64,000 bases of DNA, taken from NCBI GenBank assembly GCA_902827205.1, contig LR792634.1, forward strand, positions 1,116,001 to 1,180,000, in the 5' to 3' direction. Made by a program: the position numbers and the translations under genes. This DNA comes from Methanocaldococcus lauensis. GTDB lineage: Archaea > AGJL01 > Methanococci > Methanococcales > Methanocaldococcaceae. The notes under the pieces are model-generated. The model was not told the origin of the DNA. It was given only the letters and a program-made list of their open reading frames with translations, and searched no databases. Shown here piece by piece: positions 37,147 through 46,359 of this stretch. The first letter of the stretch is position 1, and each line of letters starts with the position of its first letter.

Positions 37147-38490
37147 ATGAGGGCAGTAATTGTAGGAAGTGGAGCAGGAGGTTTAACAACGGCATCAACA
37201 ATTAGAAAATACGATAAAGATATTGAGATAGTTGTAGTAACCAAAGAGAAAGAGATTGCCTATTCTCCTTGTGCTATTCCTTATGTAATTGAAGGAGTTA
37301 TAAAGAGTTTTGACGATATAGTTATGCACACACCGGAATATTACAAAAAAGAAAGAAACATTAATGTATTGACAGAAACTACCGTTACAGATGTAAATTC
37401 AAAGGAAAATAAAATAATGTGCATAGATAAAGATGGAAATAAATTTGAAATAGATTATGATTATTTAGTTTTAGCTACTGGGGCAGTTCCATTTATCCCA
37501 CCAATTGAAGGAAAAGATTTAGAGGGAGTATTTAAGGTTAGAACTATTGAAGATGGAAGAAATATATTAAAATATATTGAAGAAAATAATTGCAGAAGAG
37601 TTGCTGTTGTTGGAGCAGGGGCAATAGGTTTAGAAATGGCTTATGGTTTAAAGAAAAGAGGTTTAGAAGTCTTAGTTATTGAAATGGCACCTCAAGTTTT
37701 ACCAAGATTTTTAGATCCAGACATGGCTGAAATTGTCCAAAAATATTTGGAAAAAGAAGAAATTAAAATTATATTGTCAAAACCTTTGGAAAAAATTGTA
37801 GGAAAAGATAGAGTTGAAGCAGTTTGTGTTGATAATAAATTATATGATGTTGATATGGTAGTAATGGCTACTGGTGTAAGACCAAATATAGAATTGGCAA
37901 AAAAGGCAGGATGTAAAATAGGAAAATATGCTATAGAAGTCAATGAAAAAATGCAAACATCAATTCCAAATATATATGCAGTTGGAGACTGTGTTGAAGT
38001 AACTGATTTTATAACTGGGGAGAAAACATTATCTCCATTTGGATCAACTGCTGTAAGGCAGGGAATTGTTGCTGGTAAAAACATTGCTGGAATTGAAGCA
38101 AAATTTTACCCAGTTTTAAATTCAGCAGTTAGTAAAATTGGAGATTTAGAAATTGGTGGAACTGGATTAACAGCATTTTCTGCTAATTTAAAAAGAATAC
38201 CTATAATTATTGGTAAAGCAACAGCATTAACAAGAGCAAGATACTATCCAGGAGGAAAGAGAATAGATATTAAAATGATATTTAATGAAGATTGTAGAGT
38301 TGTTGGATGTCAAATTGTTGGAGGAGAAAGAGTCGCTGAAAGAATTGACGCAATGTCAATTGCAATATTTAAAAAAGTTACAGCTGAAGAACTTGCTAAT
38401 ATGGAATTCTGCTATGCTCCACCAGTTTCTATGGTGTATGAGCCTTTATCTTTAGCCGTAGAAGATGCATTAAATAAATTTATCAAATAA
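37147..38490 (+). CDS. FAD-dependent NADH oxidase / CoA-disulfide reductase family enzyme
   Basis: 447 residues. The FAD motif is GSGAGG (7-12) and the redox Cys is C42 in YSPCAIPYVIEG. The NAD-binding motif VVGAGAIGLEMA lies near 155 and a C-terminal dimerisation domain after about 330. A single active Cys without a CxxC places it with NADH oxidases, peroxidases and CoA-disulfide reductases. In anaerobes it probably detoxifies oxygen or reduces disulfides. GGTGAAGAG precedes the ATG. Confidence 0.92.
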   Translation: MRAVIVGSGAGGLTTASTIRKYDKDIEIVVVTKEKEIAYSPCAIPYVIEGVIKSFDDIVMHTPEYYKKERNINVLTETTVTDVNSKENKIMCIDKDGNKFEIDYDYLVLATGAVPFIPPIEGKDLEGVFKVRTIEDGRNILKYIEENNCRRVAVVGAGAIGLEMAYGLKKRGLEVLVIEMAPQVLPRFLDPDMAEIVQKYLEKEEIKIILSKPLEKIVGKDRVEAVCVDNKLYDVDMVVMATGVRPNIELAKKAGCKIGKYAIEVNEKMQTSIPNIYAVGDCVEVTDFITGEKTLSPFGSTAVRQGIVAGKNIAGIEAKFYPVLNSAVSKIGDLEIGGTGLTAFSANLKRIPIIIGKATALTRARYYPGGKRIDIKMIFNEDCRVVGCQIVGGERVAERIDAMSIAIFKKVTAEELANMEFCYAPPVSMVYEPLSLAVEDALNKFIK

Positions 38491-38563
38491 TAAAAGTTAA
38501 ATAAATAATAATTTAATAATTACTAAATACAATTATGGTTAAATATTTAACTTAGTTTTTATT

Positions 38564-38589
38564 AAATATTTACTTCTAAATATTTACTT
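38564..38589. repeat. Short tandem AT repeat
   Basis: AAATATTTACTT occurs twice, 2 bases apart, in front of the SepF-like gene; a variant, AAATATTTAACTT, lies at 38541-38553. It is AT-rich and may be chance, or a binding region over the promoter. Confidence 0.35.
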
Positions 38590-38612
38590 TAAAATTTAAC
38601 GAGGGTTGTGTT

Positions 38613-39095
38613 ATGGTTATAAAAAAAATCATAAAAAAAATTAGAGGAAATAAAGACCTTCCTACACCCGTTGAAGTTCCTGAAGAGGAAGAATATATTG
38701 TCATTGGAGAAGAAAAACCTGCTTATATATTAGAAGAAGAAAAAAAAGAAGAACTACAAAATGTAGAAACAGAAAACATAAAAGAGGTTGAAGTTAAGGA
38801 AGTCGTAAAAATTGAAAAAATTTTACCTAAATTGTACGTTGTTAGAATTAAACATCCCTTAGACTTCGAAAAGATTAAGGATAATATTCCCGAGTATGAT
38901 GTTATAATAGTAAACTTAGAAGAGGTTCCATTTGAATCCATAATCAAAGAACTCAATGAATTTAGAGATTATATGAATGTTTTAAATTACAGATTGGGAT
39001 TCATCGCTGAAAATGTATTATTAGCATATAAGGATGATGTTATATTAGATAAATATGTCTCAGAAATTTCTGACGATGCTGAAAATATAGAATAA
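38613..39095 (+). CDS. SepF-like (DUF552) protein, divergent
   Basis: 160 residues. A basic N-terminus (VIKKIIKKIRGNKD), suited to membrane contact, is followed by an acidic linker (25-65) and a C-terminal domain (about 70-150) with the SepF pattern: IKHPLDFEKIKDNIPEYDVIIVNLEEVPFES, then a helix and a LGFIAENVLLAYK strand. SepF anchors FtsZ to the membrane in archaea lacking FtsA. This copy is more diverged than the one at 46360-46824, so it may have another task. GAGGG precedes the ATG. Confidence 0.65.
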   Translation: MVIKKIIKKIRGNKDLPTPVEVPEEEEYIVIGEEKPAYILEEEKKEELQNVETENIKEVEVKEVVKIEKILPKLYVVRIKHPLDFEKIKDNIPEYDVIIVNLEEVPFESIIKELNEFRDYMNVLNYRLGFIAENVLLAYKDDVILDKYVSEISDDAENIE

Positions 39096-39221
39096 ACTTT
39101 TATTAGTTTCTATTAGATTTTTATTAGTTTATAATTTCTCAGTCTTATTTATATTATTTTTATTTTAAGTTATATTATTTTTATATTATTTTTAATGTAT
39201 TCGTTTGTTTTCGGTGATTTA

Positions 39222-39755
39222 ATGAGAATTGCTATAACTGGAACTCCGGGAGTGGGAAAGACAACAGTATCTAAGGTTTTAGGAGATAAATTAGGAATAA
39301 AAGTTATAGATATAACTGAGTTTGTTAAAAAATATAAACTATATAAGGAAAAAGATATAGATATGGACTCTTATGTTATTGATTTTGAAAAATTAGAAAA
39401 CTTTATTAAAAAAATTGAAGATAAAGAAAAAACTATAATTTTAGATGGACATGTATCTCACTTATTAAATCCTGATTACACGATAGTTCTTAGATGCAAT
39501 CCAGTGATTATTAAAAAAAGATTAGAAGAGAGAGGATATAAGCCAAAAAAGGTTTTGGAAAATGTTCAAGCAGAAATATTAGATGTTTGTTTATGTGAAA
39601 GTAAAGGCAAAGTTTATGAGATAGATACGACAAATAGAGATGTTGATGATATTGTCAATGAGATTATTGAAGCAATAAAACATAAAAAAGAGAGAAAGGG
39701 TATTGTAGATTGGACTACCAAATATTTTGACTATTTAATCTTAGAAATTAAATAA
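39222..39755 (+). CDS. Adenylate kinase-like NMP kinase (Fap7 type)
   Basis: 177 residues from ATG 39222 with GGTGAT upstream; the earlier ATG at 39195 would add nine residues before the strand RIAITGTPGVGKTT. Walker A is GTPGVGKT; a short LID/second motif (LDGHVSHLL) is as in Fap7/hCINAP proteins, which act in small ribosomal subunit maturation. The last 25 bases overlap the convergent carbamoyltransferase gene. Confidence 0.88.
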   Translation: MRIAITGTPGVGKTTVSKVLGDKLGIKVIDITEFVKKYKLYKEKDIDMDSYVIDFEKLENFIKKIEDKEKTIILDGHVSHLLNPDYTIVLRCNPVIIKKRLEERGYKPKKVLENVQAEILDVCLCESKGKVYEIDTTNRDVDDIVNEIIEAIKHKKERKGIVDWTTKYFDYLILEIK

Positions 39756-41281
39756 TTGCCTAATAATAGAGCGTCAAAATCTGCCGTTAAAAAGCTTTTT
39801 ATTGCATCCTTTTCATTGCAAACTATTGGCTCTCCGTGTATATTAAAAGATGTATTTAAAACTACTGGAACTTCAGTTATGTCATATATATATTTTATTA
39901 AATTATAATATGTCTCATTTGATTCTTTTTTTAATGTTTGTGGTCTTGTAGTTTTGTCTACATGAACAACTCCTTCAATTTCTTTTATTTTATCTTCTTT
40001 AACTTTAAATATTTGCGTCATAAAGGGAGAATATCTTGGATTTATTAAATAATCCTCTATATACTCATAAAGTATTGTAGGAGCAAATGGCATAAACCAA
40101 TCTCTTTTTAATTTTTTGTTTATTTTTTCTTTATTTTCTTTTGTAGGTAAAGACAATATACTCCTATTCCCTAAAGCTCTTGGACCAAATTCCATTTTAC
40201 CTCTTGCTATGCATACAATATTATTTTCAACTATTAAATTACCAACAACCTCAGGAATGTCCTTTTCTTCAATAAAATCTATTTTGTAATTTTTAAGTTT
40301 GTTTTTTATATCTTCCAATATTTTTTTAATATATCCATTTTTAATTTCATATCCAAAGTATGTATTTATTAAATTAATTCTGTCTATTCTTTTATCAGCT
40401 AAACTTGCTCCTAAACAAAGCCCTTCATCACCCATAAAAGGAGGGACAAATAAATTATACTTTTCAGCAATTTTTGAGTTTAACTTAACATTCTGTGCCA
40501 CACCTCCAACAAATACAACATTATCTATATTATATTCATAAGTTAAACTATTTATAGCCTTTAAAACAATATCTTCCAAAGTTTTTTGAGCAAATTTTGA
40601 TATTTTTACTTTATCTTCAAAAGATAATTTATCTTTACTATTTAGATAAGGAATCATAAGTTTTTTTAATGCTTTGGTAGCTTCATAACCAATAACACCT
40701 AAATAGTTTTTAAATGATTTTATCCCCTCAATATAATCAATAACTTTTAAATTTATATTATCTTCACAATCAAAAGAGGATAATGACATAACCTTACCTT
40801 CGTCTTTCATTGGTTTAAAACATAGTAGTTCAGTTATTGATGCGTAAAAATCTCCAACTGAATCTATTAAATCACTCTGAGCAATAATTTCTAAATCTTT
40901 TTTATTAGCAATCGATGCCAAAAAAGAGAGTCCATCCCCTCCCCCATCAATTGAAATAACTATGGATTCTTTAAAATTTGATAATTTATATAGATATGAA
41001 TGAGCCATATGATGATAAATGTATAAAAATTTTTTCTTTATTTTATTTTGAAAATTTTTTAATTTCTTTATTCTTTCTCCTCTCCTAAAAACTCCCCCAA
41101 CAGAAACATATTCAATATTTTCAGCATCAACATTACTTAATATATAATTTATAGAGTTTTCTGGGAAACCCCTTTGATTTTTTTTTCTTGTAAATCTTTC
41201 TTCACTAATTGCATATAAAATATTATTTTTATCAATTAATGAGGCACTTGCGTTATGTCCGTCACATAACCCTAAAATCAT
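39731..41281 (-). CDS. Carbamoyltransferase (NodU/CmcH family)
   Basis: 516 residues. The N-terminal kinase-like part has LGLCDGHNASASLI and VSIDGGGDGLS. The YrdC-like C-terminal part includes ARGKMEFGPRALGNRSIL and VPVVLNTSFNIHGEP. Members transfer a carbamoyl group from carbamoyl phosphate to a hydroxyl of sugars or antibiotics; in methanogens the acceptor may be a surface or cofactor sugar, which sequence cannot show. The gene overlaps the end of the adenylate kinase-like gene. Confidence 0.9.
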   Translation of the reverse strand: MILGLCDGHNASASLIDKNNILYAISEERFTRKKNQRGFPENSINYILSNVDAENIEYVSVGGVFRRGERIKKLKNFQNKIKKKFLYIYHHMAHSYLYKLSNFKESIVISIDGGGDGLSFLASIANKKDLEIIAQSDLIDSVGDFYASITELLCFKPMKDEGKVMSLSSFDCEDNINLKVIDYIEGIKSFKNYLGVIGYEATKALKKLMIPYLNSKDKLSFEDKVKISKFAQKTLEDIVLKAINSLTYEYNIDNVVFVGGVAQNVKLNSKIAEKYNLFVPPFMGDEGLCLGASLADKRIDRINLINTYFGYEIKNGYIKKILEDIKNKLKNYKIDFIEEKDIPEVVGNLIVENNIVCIARGKMEFGPRALGNRSILSLPTKENKEKINKKLKRDWFMPFAPTILYEYIEDYLINPRYSPFMTQIFKVKEDKIKEIEGVVHVDKTTRPQTLKKESNETYYNLIKYIYDITEVPVVLNTSFNIHGEPIVCNEKDAIKSFLTADFDALLLGNYLISKIK

Positions 41282-41295
41282 ATAAACACCAAAAA

Positions 41296-41589
41296 TTATA
41301 GTTCTCCAATTGCCTTTAACTTTCTCTCAATAGTATTTTCTTTATCTTTTCTTTCATCAATTTTTAAACTACTTACAACTCTATCCACATCATTTAAGAC
41401 GATTGAGTGAGCTTCTTTAAATGCTTTTAAAATTTCATCCAAATCCCCTTCCAACACTGTGCCCATTGCGTTTGTTTCAACTTTTAAGTTGTATTTTTTA
41501 AAAACATCAATAGCCTTTTTAACATACTTTGAAACACTTGCACCTTTTCCTAATGGGATTATTGAAACTTCTGCCACGACTTTTCTCAC
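41296..41589 (-). CDS. MTH1187/YkoF-family (UPF0045) thiamine-binding-like protein
   Basis: 97 residues. The start is taken as GTG 41589 (RKVVAEVSIIPLGKGASVSKYV), preceded by AGGTGAT; the upstream GTG at 41598 lies inside that site. The small ferredoxin-like fold is typical of UPF0045, members of which bind thiamine-like or other small ligands as tetramers. It lies 14 bases upstream of the carbamoyltransferase gene on the same strand, so they are likely cotranscribed. Confidence 0.88.
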   Translation of the reverse strand: MRKVVAEVSIIPLGKGASVSKYVKKAIDVFKKYNLKVETNAMGTVLEGDLDEILKAFKEAHSIVLNDVDRVVSSLKIDERKDKENTIERKLKAIGEL

Positions 41590-41663
41590 AATTATCACCT
41601 AATAAAAACAAAAATAGATGTAAAATTTTTAAGAGATAGTATAAATAAAAGAAATTAAAGCGT

Positions 41664-42155
41664 TTATTCTAATTCTTTTAATGCTTCTTTTAAGATTTCT
41701 TTAACTTTTTCTAATTTCTTAGCTAACTCTTCATTCTCTTTCTTAAGTTTTTCAATTTCTTCTTCTAATTTCTTAATATTTGCCAATTTTTCTTCTATGT
41801 CTTCTTTTCTTACAACAGCCTCTAAGAATTTCTCAACTTCTTCAATATTCAATTCTCCTCTCTTTAACATCTCATAAGTTTCTATTACTAATTTACCTGC
41901 CTTAGTTTCTCCTTTTAAGTGCTTTCTAATTGTTTGTTCAGTTCTTCCCAACTCATCAGCAATTTCTCTTATTGTGTAACCTGCCTTTTCTCTTGCTAAG
42001 GCTCCAGCGGCAATTGCTAATGAATCAACCCATGTAACTTTTTCAATAGGATCCTTTATTAAATCCAAAATTTCTGGTCTAAAAAGAGTTCCTAAAATTA
42101 AAACATGCTCTAATTTGTCTATTTCTGTTCTTGATGTTGGTACCAATGGAATCAT
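41664..42155 (-). CDS. HTH DNA-binding regulator with C-terminal coiled coil
   Basis: 163 residues. Residues 50-85 form a helix-turn-helix: YTIREIADELGRTEQTIRKH followed by LKGETKAG. From about 115 to the end is a long, Lys/Glu-rich heptad pattern (VEKFLEAVVRKEDIEEKL and EIEKLKKENEELAKKLEK), which should make a coiled-coil dimer or larger assembly. GGGGGATAAA precedes the ATG. It is on the same strand as, and 118 bases downstream of, the KaiC-like gene. Confidence 0.8.
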   Translation of the reverse strand: MIPLVPTSRTEIDKLEHVLILGTLFRPEILDLIKDPIEKVTWVDSLAIAAGALAREKAGYTIREIADELGRTEQTIRKHLKGETKAGKLVIETYEMLKRGELNIEEVEKFLEAVVRKEDIEEKLANIKKLEEEIEKLKKENEELAKKLEKVKEILKEALKELE

Positions 42156-42273
42156 ATTTTATCCCCCACTTTAATTTTTATTGTCTACATATAATATATA
42201 CCGTTAAAGTTCTATATAAATCTTTTGATTAAAAATAAAATTATTAATAAATAAAAATGATTGAATATACAAC

Positions 42274-43002
42274 TTATCTAAGTTTTAAAACCTTATCAGC
42301 ATATACAATTATTCCCTTATCAGTTATTTCAAATGGATGTCTTTTTAATGAGTGGCTTGTTCCTCTCATTTTCCAAACGATTAAACTTCTTTTAAGTTCT
42401 CCATTAATTTCATCTAAATCTAATCTTATAATTCCATCAACTGCATGCTCTACTCCTGGTCCTCCAAAACCTCTTTCTCCAACTGATATTTGAGAAGTAA
42501 ATATTGCAGTACAACCTAATCCAGCAATAACTCTTTTTAGTAAGAATACGGTTTTTCTTGCCATCATTGGCTTAGTTAAATATAATGTAGTAACAGAATC
42601 TATTCCAATCCTTTTAGCGCCTATCTCATCTATTGCAGTTTTTAAGACATCTACTAACTCTCTCTCATCGTTAGGATCGTAAACAACATACTTTTCTCTT
42701 TTTGCGGCACTTCCAATGCCATAGGTAAATGCGTCTATTATAGCAAATTTTCCTTCTTCTTCTAACTTTCTAACGTCCCATCCAAACTGCCTCATATTTT
42801 CTCTAATTTGGACAGGATGTTCCTCTAATGCTACTAAAACTCCTGGTTCGTTGTAATCTACTACTCCCTTGTATAAAAATTGTTGGCAGAATATTGACTT
42901 CCCAGTTCCTGGACCTCCTGATAATAATACAACATTTCTCTCTGGTATTCCCCCATATAGTATTTCGTCCATTCCAGGAATTCCAGTTTTTACTCTTCTC
43001 AT
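42274..43002 (-). CDS. KaiC/RadA-like single-domain ATPase (UPF0273 type)
   Basis: 242 residues. It begins [20 protein letters not shown], with Walker A GGPGTGKS (29-36), Walker [15 protein letters not shown] and the late [16 protein letters not shown] block of KaiC-like proteins. It is one RecA-like domain, not the double domain of the cyanobacterial clock protein. These archaeal ATPases are thought to be signalling or taxis-linked switches; the role here is unknown. Two small protein genes are upstream on the same strand. Confidence 0.9.
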   Translation of the reverse strand: MRRVKTGIPGMDEILYGGIPERNVVLLSGGPGTGKSIFCQQFLYKGVVDYNEPGVLVALEEHPVQIRENMRQFGWDVRKLEEEGKFAIIDAFTYGIGSAAKREKYVVYDPNDERELVDVLKTAIDEIGAKRIGIDSVTTLYLTKPMMARKTVFLLKRVIAGLGCTAIFTSQISVGERGFGGPGVEHAVDGIIRLDLDEINGELKRSLIVWKMRGTSHSLKRHPFEITDKGIIVYADKVLKLR

Positions 43003-43024
43003 TTTCTCACCTTATTTTTAATTT

Positions 43025-43291
43025 TTACTTCATATTTCTATCAGGAATATCATCTAAAATCATCAAGGAGCCATAAACTTCTACACAACAAACTTTAGAT
43101 GGATCAATAATAGCAAATGACTTAGTATCTGTATTCCAAATAATTATAGGATCTTTTTTTCCAGTCCATAAGTACTTCATTATTGTATCTTTTAATCGAG
43201 TTACTGAGTCAAAATCAAATTCACCTTCTAATTTATTACTGCCCTCAAAATAAACTATCAAGTATAATTTATCTCCTTTTTTTTTGGTCAT
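43025..43291 (-). CDS. Small uncharacterised protein upstream of KaiC-like ATPase
   Basis: 88 residues from ATG 43291. It is beta-rich: KLYLIVYFEGSNKLEGEFDF, DPIIIWNTDTKSFAIIDPS, then VCCVEVYGS. Its stop lies 22 bases before the KaiC-like gene, so a shared transcript is likely. I do not recognise the family. Confidence 0.65.
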   Translation of the reverse strand: MTKKKGDKLYLIVYFEGSNKLEGEFDFDSVTRLKDTIMKYLWTGKKDPIIIWNTDTKSFAIIDPSKVCCVEVYGSLMILDDIPDRNMK

Positions 43292-43366
43292 ATTATTCAC
43301 TTTTAATACACTTTTAGGGTTTATTTTTATAGATAGTTATAAATTATATTAAATTATCTTTAATAA

Positions 43367-43636
43367 TTATTTCTTTAAAAATCCATAGTTAGCTTCTGCA
43401 GGAGGTTTAACTAATATTATATTCCCAATGGCTGTGATTAAGTTAAATGGTAAAACGACTTTCTTTGAAGGATCAGTAACATATTCTTTTAAACATCCAT
43501 TTTGAATATCAGAAACTATTAAACCACTAATTGCTCCTTTGCTTAAATCTATCATCACATCATAAACTTTTCCAACGTATATTGCAGATGTTGTATAGAT
43601 TGGTTTGTCTAATAAATCACTAACTCTAATTGCCAT
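43367..43636 (-). CDS. PRC-barrel domain protein
   Basis: 89 residues making one PRC-barrel: [21 protein letters not shown], then [18 protein letters not shown], and [17 protein letters not shown]. Such proteins bind RNA or other proteins; stand-alone archaeal ones, sometimes linked with CdvA-like division or RNA maturation proteins, are small. GGTGAAACT precedes the ATG. It is on the same strand as the KaiC-like cluster, 75 bases upstream. Confidence 0.82.
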   Translation of the reverse strand: MAIRVSDLLDKPIYTTSAIYVGKVYDVMIDLSKGAISGLIVSDIQNGCLKEYVTDPSKKVVLPFNLITAIGNIILVKPPAEANYGFLKK

Positions 43637-43714
43637 AGTTTCACCTTATAATTAAAGAATTTTATTTAATGTTTATTTAATTTATATTTATTTATAATTT
43701 TTTGTGTGATAGTT

Positions 43715-45430
43715 ATGGAAGGTTTAAAAATTGGAATGAAAGTTATTGAAGAGATTGACAAAAAGATAAAGCCATTAATTGGTTGGGAAAAAGCTGACGA
43801 AATAGTAAAAATAGGAGCAGATGGAACTCCAACTAAGAGAATAGATCTTATTGCAGAAAATATTGCCATAAGTATATTAGAAAAGTATGGAGGAGGCATT
43901 TTAATAAGTGAGGAAATTGGTTTAAAAGTAGTTGGTAACGATTTAGAGCATATATTTATTTTAGATCCAATAGATGGAACATACAACTCTTTGAAATCTA
44001 TTCCTATTTATTCAACATCTATTGCCGTTACAAAAATTAGAAGTGAAGATAAAAAATCAATTAGAGAGAATATTAACGATTTAAAATGGATTAAAAATTT
44101 TATAGCAAGTAGATATAATATAAACGATTTATATATCGGAATTGTAAAAAATTTAGCTACTGGAGATATATACTATGGTATTAAAGGCTATGGAAGTTTC
44201 TTAGAGAAGGATAAAGAAAAAATAAAGATCAAAACTAATAATATAAAGAGTTTAAGTGAGGCATCAGTTGGATTATTTGTTTATGGGTTATCTAATGACC
44301 TTTTAGAATTCTTAAAAGAGGGAAAAGTTAGGAGGATTAGATTATTTGGCTCAACTGCCTTAGAAATGTGTTATGTTGTTAGTGGTGCATTAGATGCCTA
44401 TATAAATGTTAATGAAAACTCTCGACTATGTGATATTGCAGGAGCTTATGTAATATGTAAGGAAGGAAATGCTGTAATAACTAACAAAAATGGGAAAGAG
44501 TTAAATATAAAGTTAGATTTGATGGAAAAAACTTCTTTAATTGTTAGTAATAAATATTTACATAAAAAGTTAATATCTCTTTTTGGAAATAAGTGGGTTA
44601 TAAAGCCAATAAGATTTGGGATAATAGTTAGAGAAGATAAAAAAGAGGCAATTGAATTGGCTATAAAAGTTTGTGAGTATTTAAAAAACAAAAATATACC
44701 TTACTGTGTTGAGCCATTTTTAAAAGATATAGCTGGAGGAGAACCTTTTAATATTCAAAAAATATCTCACATCATAGCAATAGGGGGAGATGGAACTATA
44801 TTGAGAGCTTCGAGGTTAGTTAATGGTGAAGTAGTTCCAATAATTGCAGTAAATATGGGAAAAGTTGGATTTTTATCTGAATTTAGTAAAGATGAAATTT
44901 TTAAAGTAATTGATAAAGTAATCTCTGGAGATTATGATATAGAAAAAAGAAGTAAATTAAAATGTGAAATTATAAAAGATAATAATGTTATAGAAACTCC
45001 ATCTGCCCTAAATGAGATGGTGGTTATTACCAAAAATCCAGCGAAAATTTTAGAGTTTGAATTATATATCAATGATAACCTCATAGAAAATGTTAGAGCT
45101 GATGGAATTATTATATCGACGCCAACGGGTTCTACAGCTTATTCATTAAGTGCTGGTGGTCCCATAGTATCTCCAAATGTAGATTGCTTTATAATAACTC
45201 CAATATGCCCTTATAAACTATCTTCTCGACCTTTAGTAGTTCCAAGTTCAGATAAAATTAAATTAAAACTTAAATTAGATAAACCCGCTCTATTGGTGAT
45301 AGATGGTAGTGTTGAATATGAAATAAATAGAGATGATGAATTAATATTTAAAAAATCAGATAGTTACGCATATTTTGTAAAAGGACAGAGTTTTTATGAT
45401 AAATTAAACAGATGTTTTGGTGTAAAATAA
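43715..45430 (+). CDS. Bifunctional NADP phosphatase / NAD kinase
   Basis: 571 residues from ATG 43715; the in-frame GTG at 43706 lies just before. Residues 1-265 form an inositol monophosphatase-like domain: DPIDGT (84-89), a metal site in ISEEIGL and a WMxD-like segment in LCDIAGAYVI. From about 290 comes a NAD kinase domain with GGDGTILRASRLV and TPTGSTAYSLSAGGPI. The M. jannaschii homologue is known to both make and dephosphorylate NADP. The fusion sets NADP level in one polypeptide. It is convergent with trpC, 8 bases apart. Confidence 0.94.
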   Translation: MEGLKIGMKVIEEIDKKIKPLIGWEKADEIVKIGADGTPTKRIDLIAENIAISILEKYGGGILISEEIGLKVVGNDLEHIFILDPIDGTYNSLKSIPIYSTSIAVTKIRSEDKKSIRENINDLKWIKNFIASRYNINDLYIGIVKNLATGDIYYGIKGYGSFLEKDKEKIKIKTNNIKSLSEASVGLFVYGLSNDLLEFLKEGKVRRIRLFGSTALEMCYVVSGALDAYINVNENSRLCDIAGAYVICKEGNAVITNKNGKELNIKLDLMEKTSLIVSNKYLHKKLISLFGNKWVIKPIRFGIIVREDKKEAIELAIKVCEYLKNKNIPYCVEPFLKDIAGGEPFNIQKISHIIAIGGDGTILRASRLVNGEVVPIIAVNMGKVGFLSEFSKDEIFKVIDKVISGDYDIEKRSKLKCEIIKDNNVIETPSALNEMVVITKNPAKILEFELYINDNLIENVRADGIIISTPTGSTAYSLSAGGPIVSPNVDCFIITPICPYKLSSRPLVVPSSDKIKLKLKLDKPALLVIDGSVEYEINRDDELIFKKSDSYAYFVKGQSFYDKLNRCFGVK

Positions 45431-45438
45431 GTTATTTT

Positions 45439-46239
45439 TTATTTTTTAGCTAATTCATTAACCTTTTCTTTAATATTCTCACTCTCCATTATAGAAGAGC
45501 CAATTAGTGCAGAATCTACAAATTTTAATATATAGTTTAAATCTTCTTTATTATAAATTCCACTCTCTCCAACTTTTATTTTATTGTTTGGAATTAATGG
45601 GGCTAATTTTTCAGTAGTAGATAAATCTATTTTCAATGTTTTTAAATCTCTATTGTTTATCCCTATTATTTTAGCTCCAGAGTCTAAGGCAATATCTATT
45701 TCTTCCTCATTATGTGTCTCAACTAAACACTCTAAGTCATTCTCCTTAGCATAATCTAAGAATTCTCCAATGTCTTCTCCTAAAACAGAAACCATCAACA
45801 AAATAGCATTAGCTCCAATTTCACTGGCAATGTCTATCTGATAAAAATCAACAACGAAATCTTTCATCAATATTGGAATATCAAATTTTCTCACGACTAT
45901 TAAATTATAATAACTACCATCAAAATATTTTGGTTCTGTTAAAATAGATATTCCACAACATCCTCCATCAATCATCTCTTTTGCTATATTTTCAACATCT
46001 TCAAGTGTGATTTTTTTAATATTTCCTTTTGATGGAGATGACGGTTTAATTTCGGTTATTATAGGATTTTTTATCTCTTTTACCTTTTTTATACTCTTAG
46101 ATAATTTTAATTTTTTCTTTTTTTCAATATCTATATCTTTATTTTCAATAAAACTTCTTAAATCTTGAATTATATTTTTCCTTTTTTCTAATTCAATCAT
46201 TTTTTTTCTATCAGCAACAATTTTTTTTAAGACATCCAT
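45439..46239 (-). CDS. trpC: Indole-3-glycerol phosphate synthase
   Basis: 266 residues, one TIM barrel. Family blocks include IIxEIKPSSPSKG (here ITEIKPSSPSKGNIKKI), GISILTEPKYFDGSY, the catalytic Lys in PILMKDFVVDFYQI, GINNRDLKTLKIDLS and VGESGIY. It closes the indole ring in tryptophan synthesis. No other trp gene is adjacent. The N-terminal helix is charged and long. It starts about 120 bases from the second SepF-like gene. Confidence 0.95.
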   Translation of the reverse strand: MDVLKKIVADRKKMIELEKRKNIIQDLRSFIENKDIDIEKKKKLKLSKSIKKVKEIKNPIITEIKPSSPSKGNIKKITLEDVENIAKEMIDGGCCGISILTEPKYFDGSYYNLIVVRKFDIPILMKDFVVDFYQIDIASEIGANAILLMVSVLGEDIGEFLDYAKENDLECLVETHNEEEIDIALDSGAKIIGINNRDLKTLKIDLSTTEKLAPLIPNNKIKVGESGIYNKEDLNYILKFVDSALIGSSIMESENIKEKVNELAKK

Positions 46240-46359
46240 AATTACCCCTTCAAATAGATTGAATAAAACTTAAAATTAAAAAATTAATTTTATTAATTAA
46301 ATTTAAATATAATTGAACATAAATTAAAAATAAAATAATTAAAAATTGGAAAAACTTGA

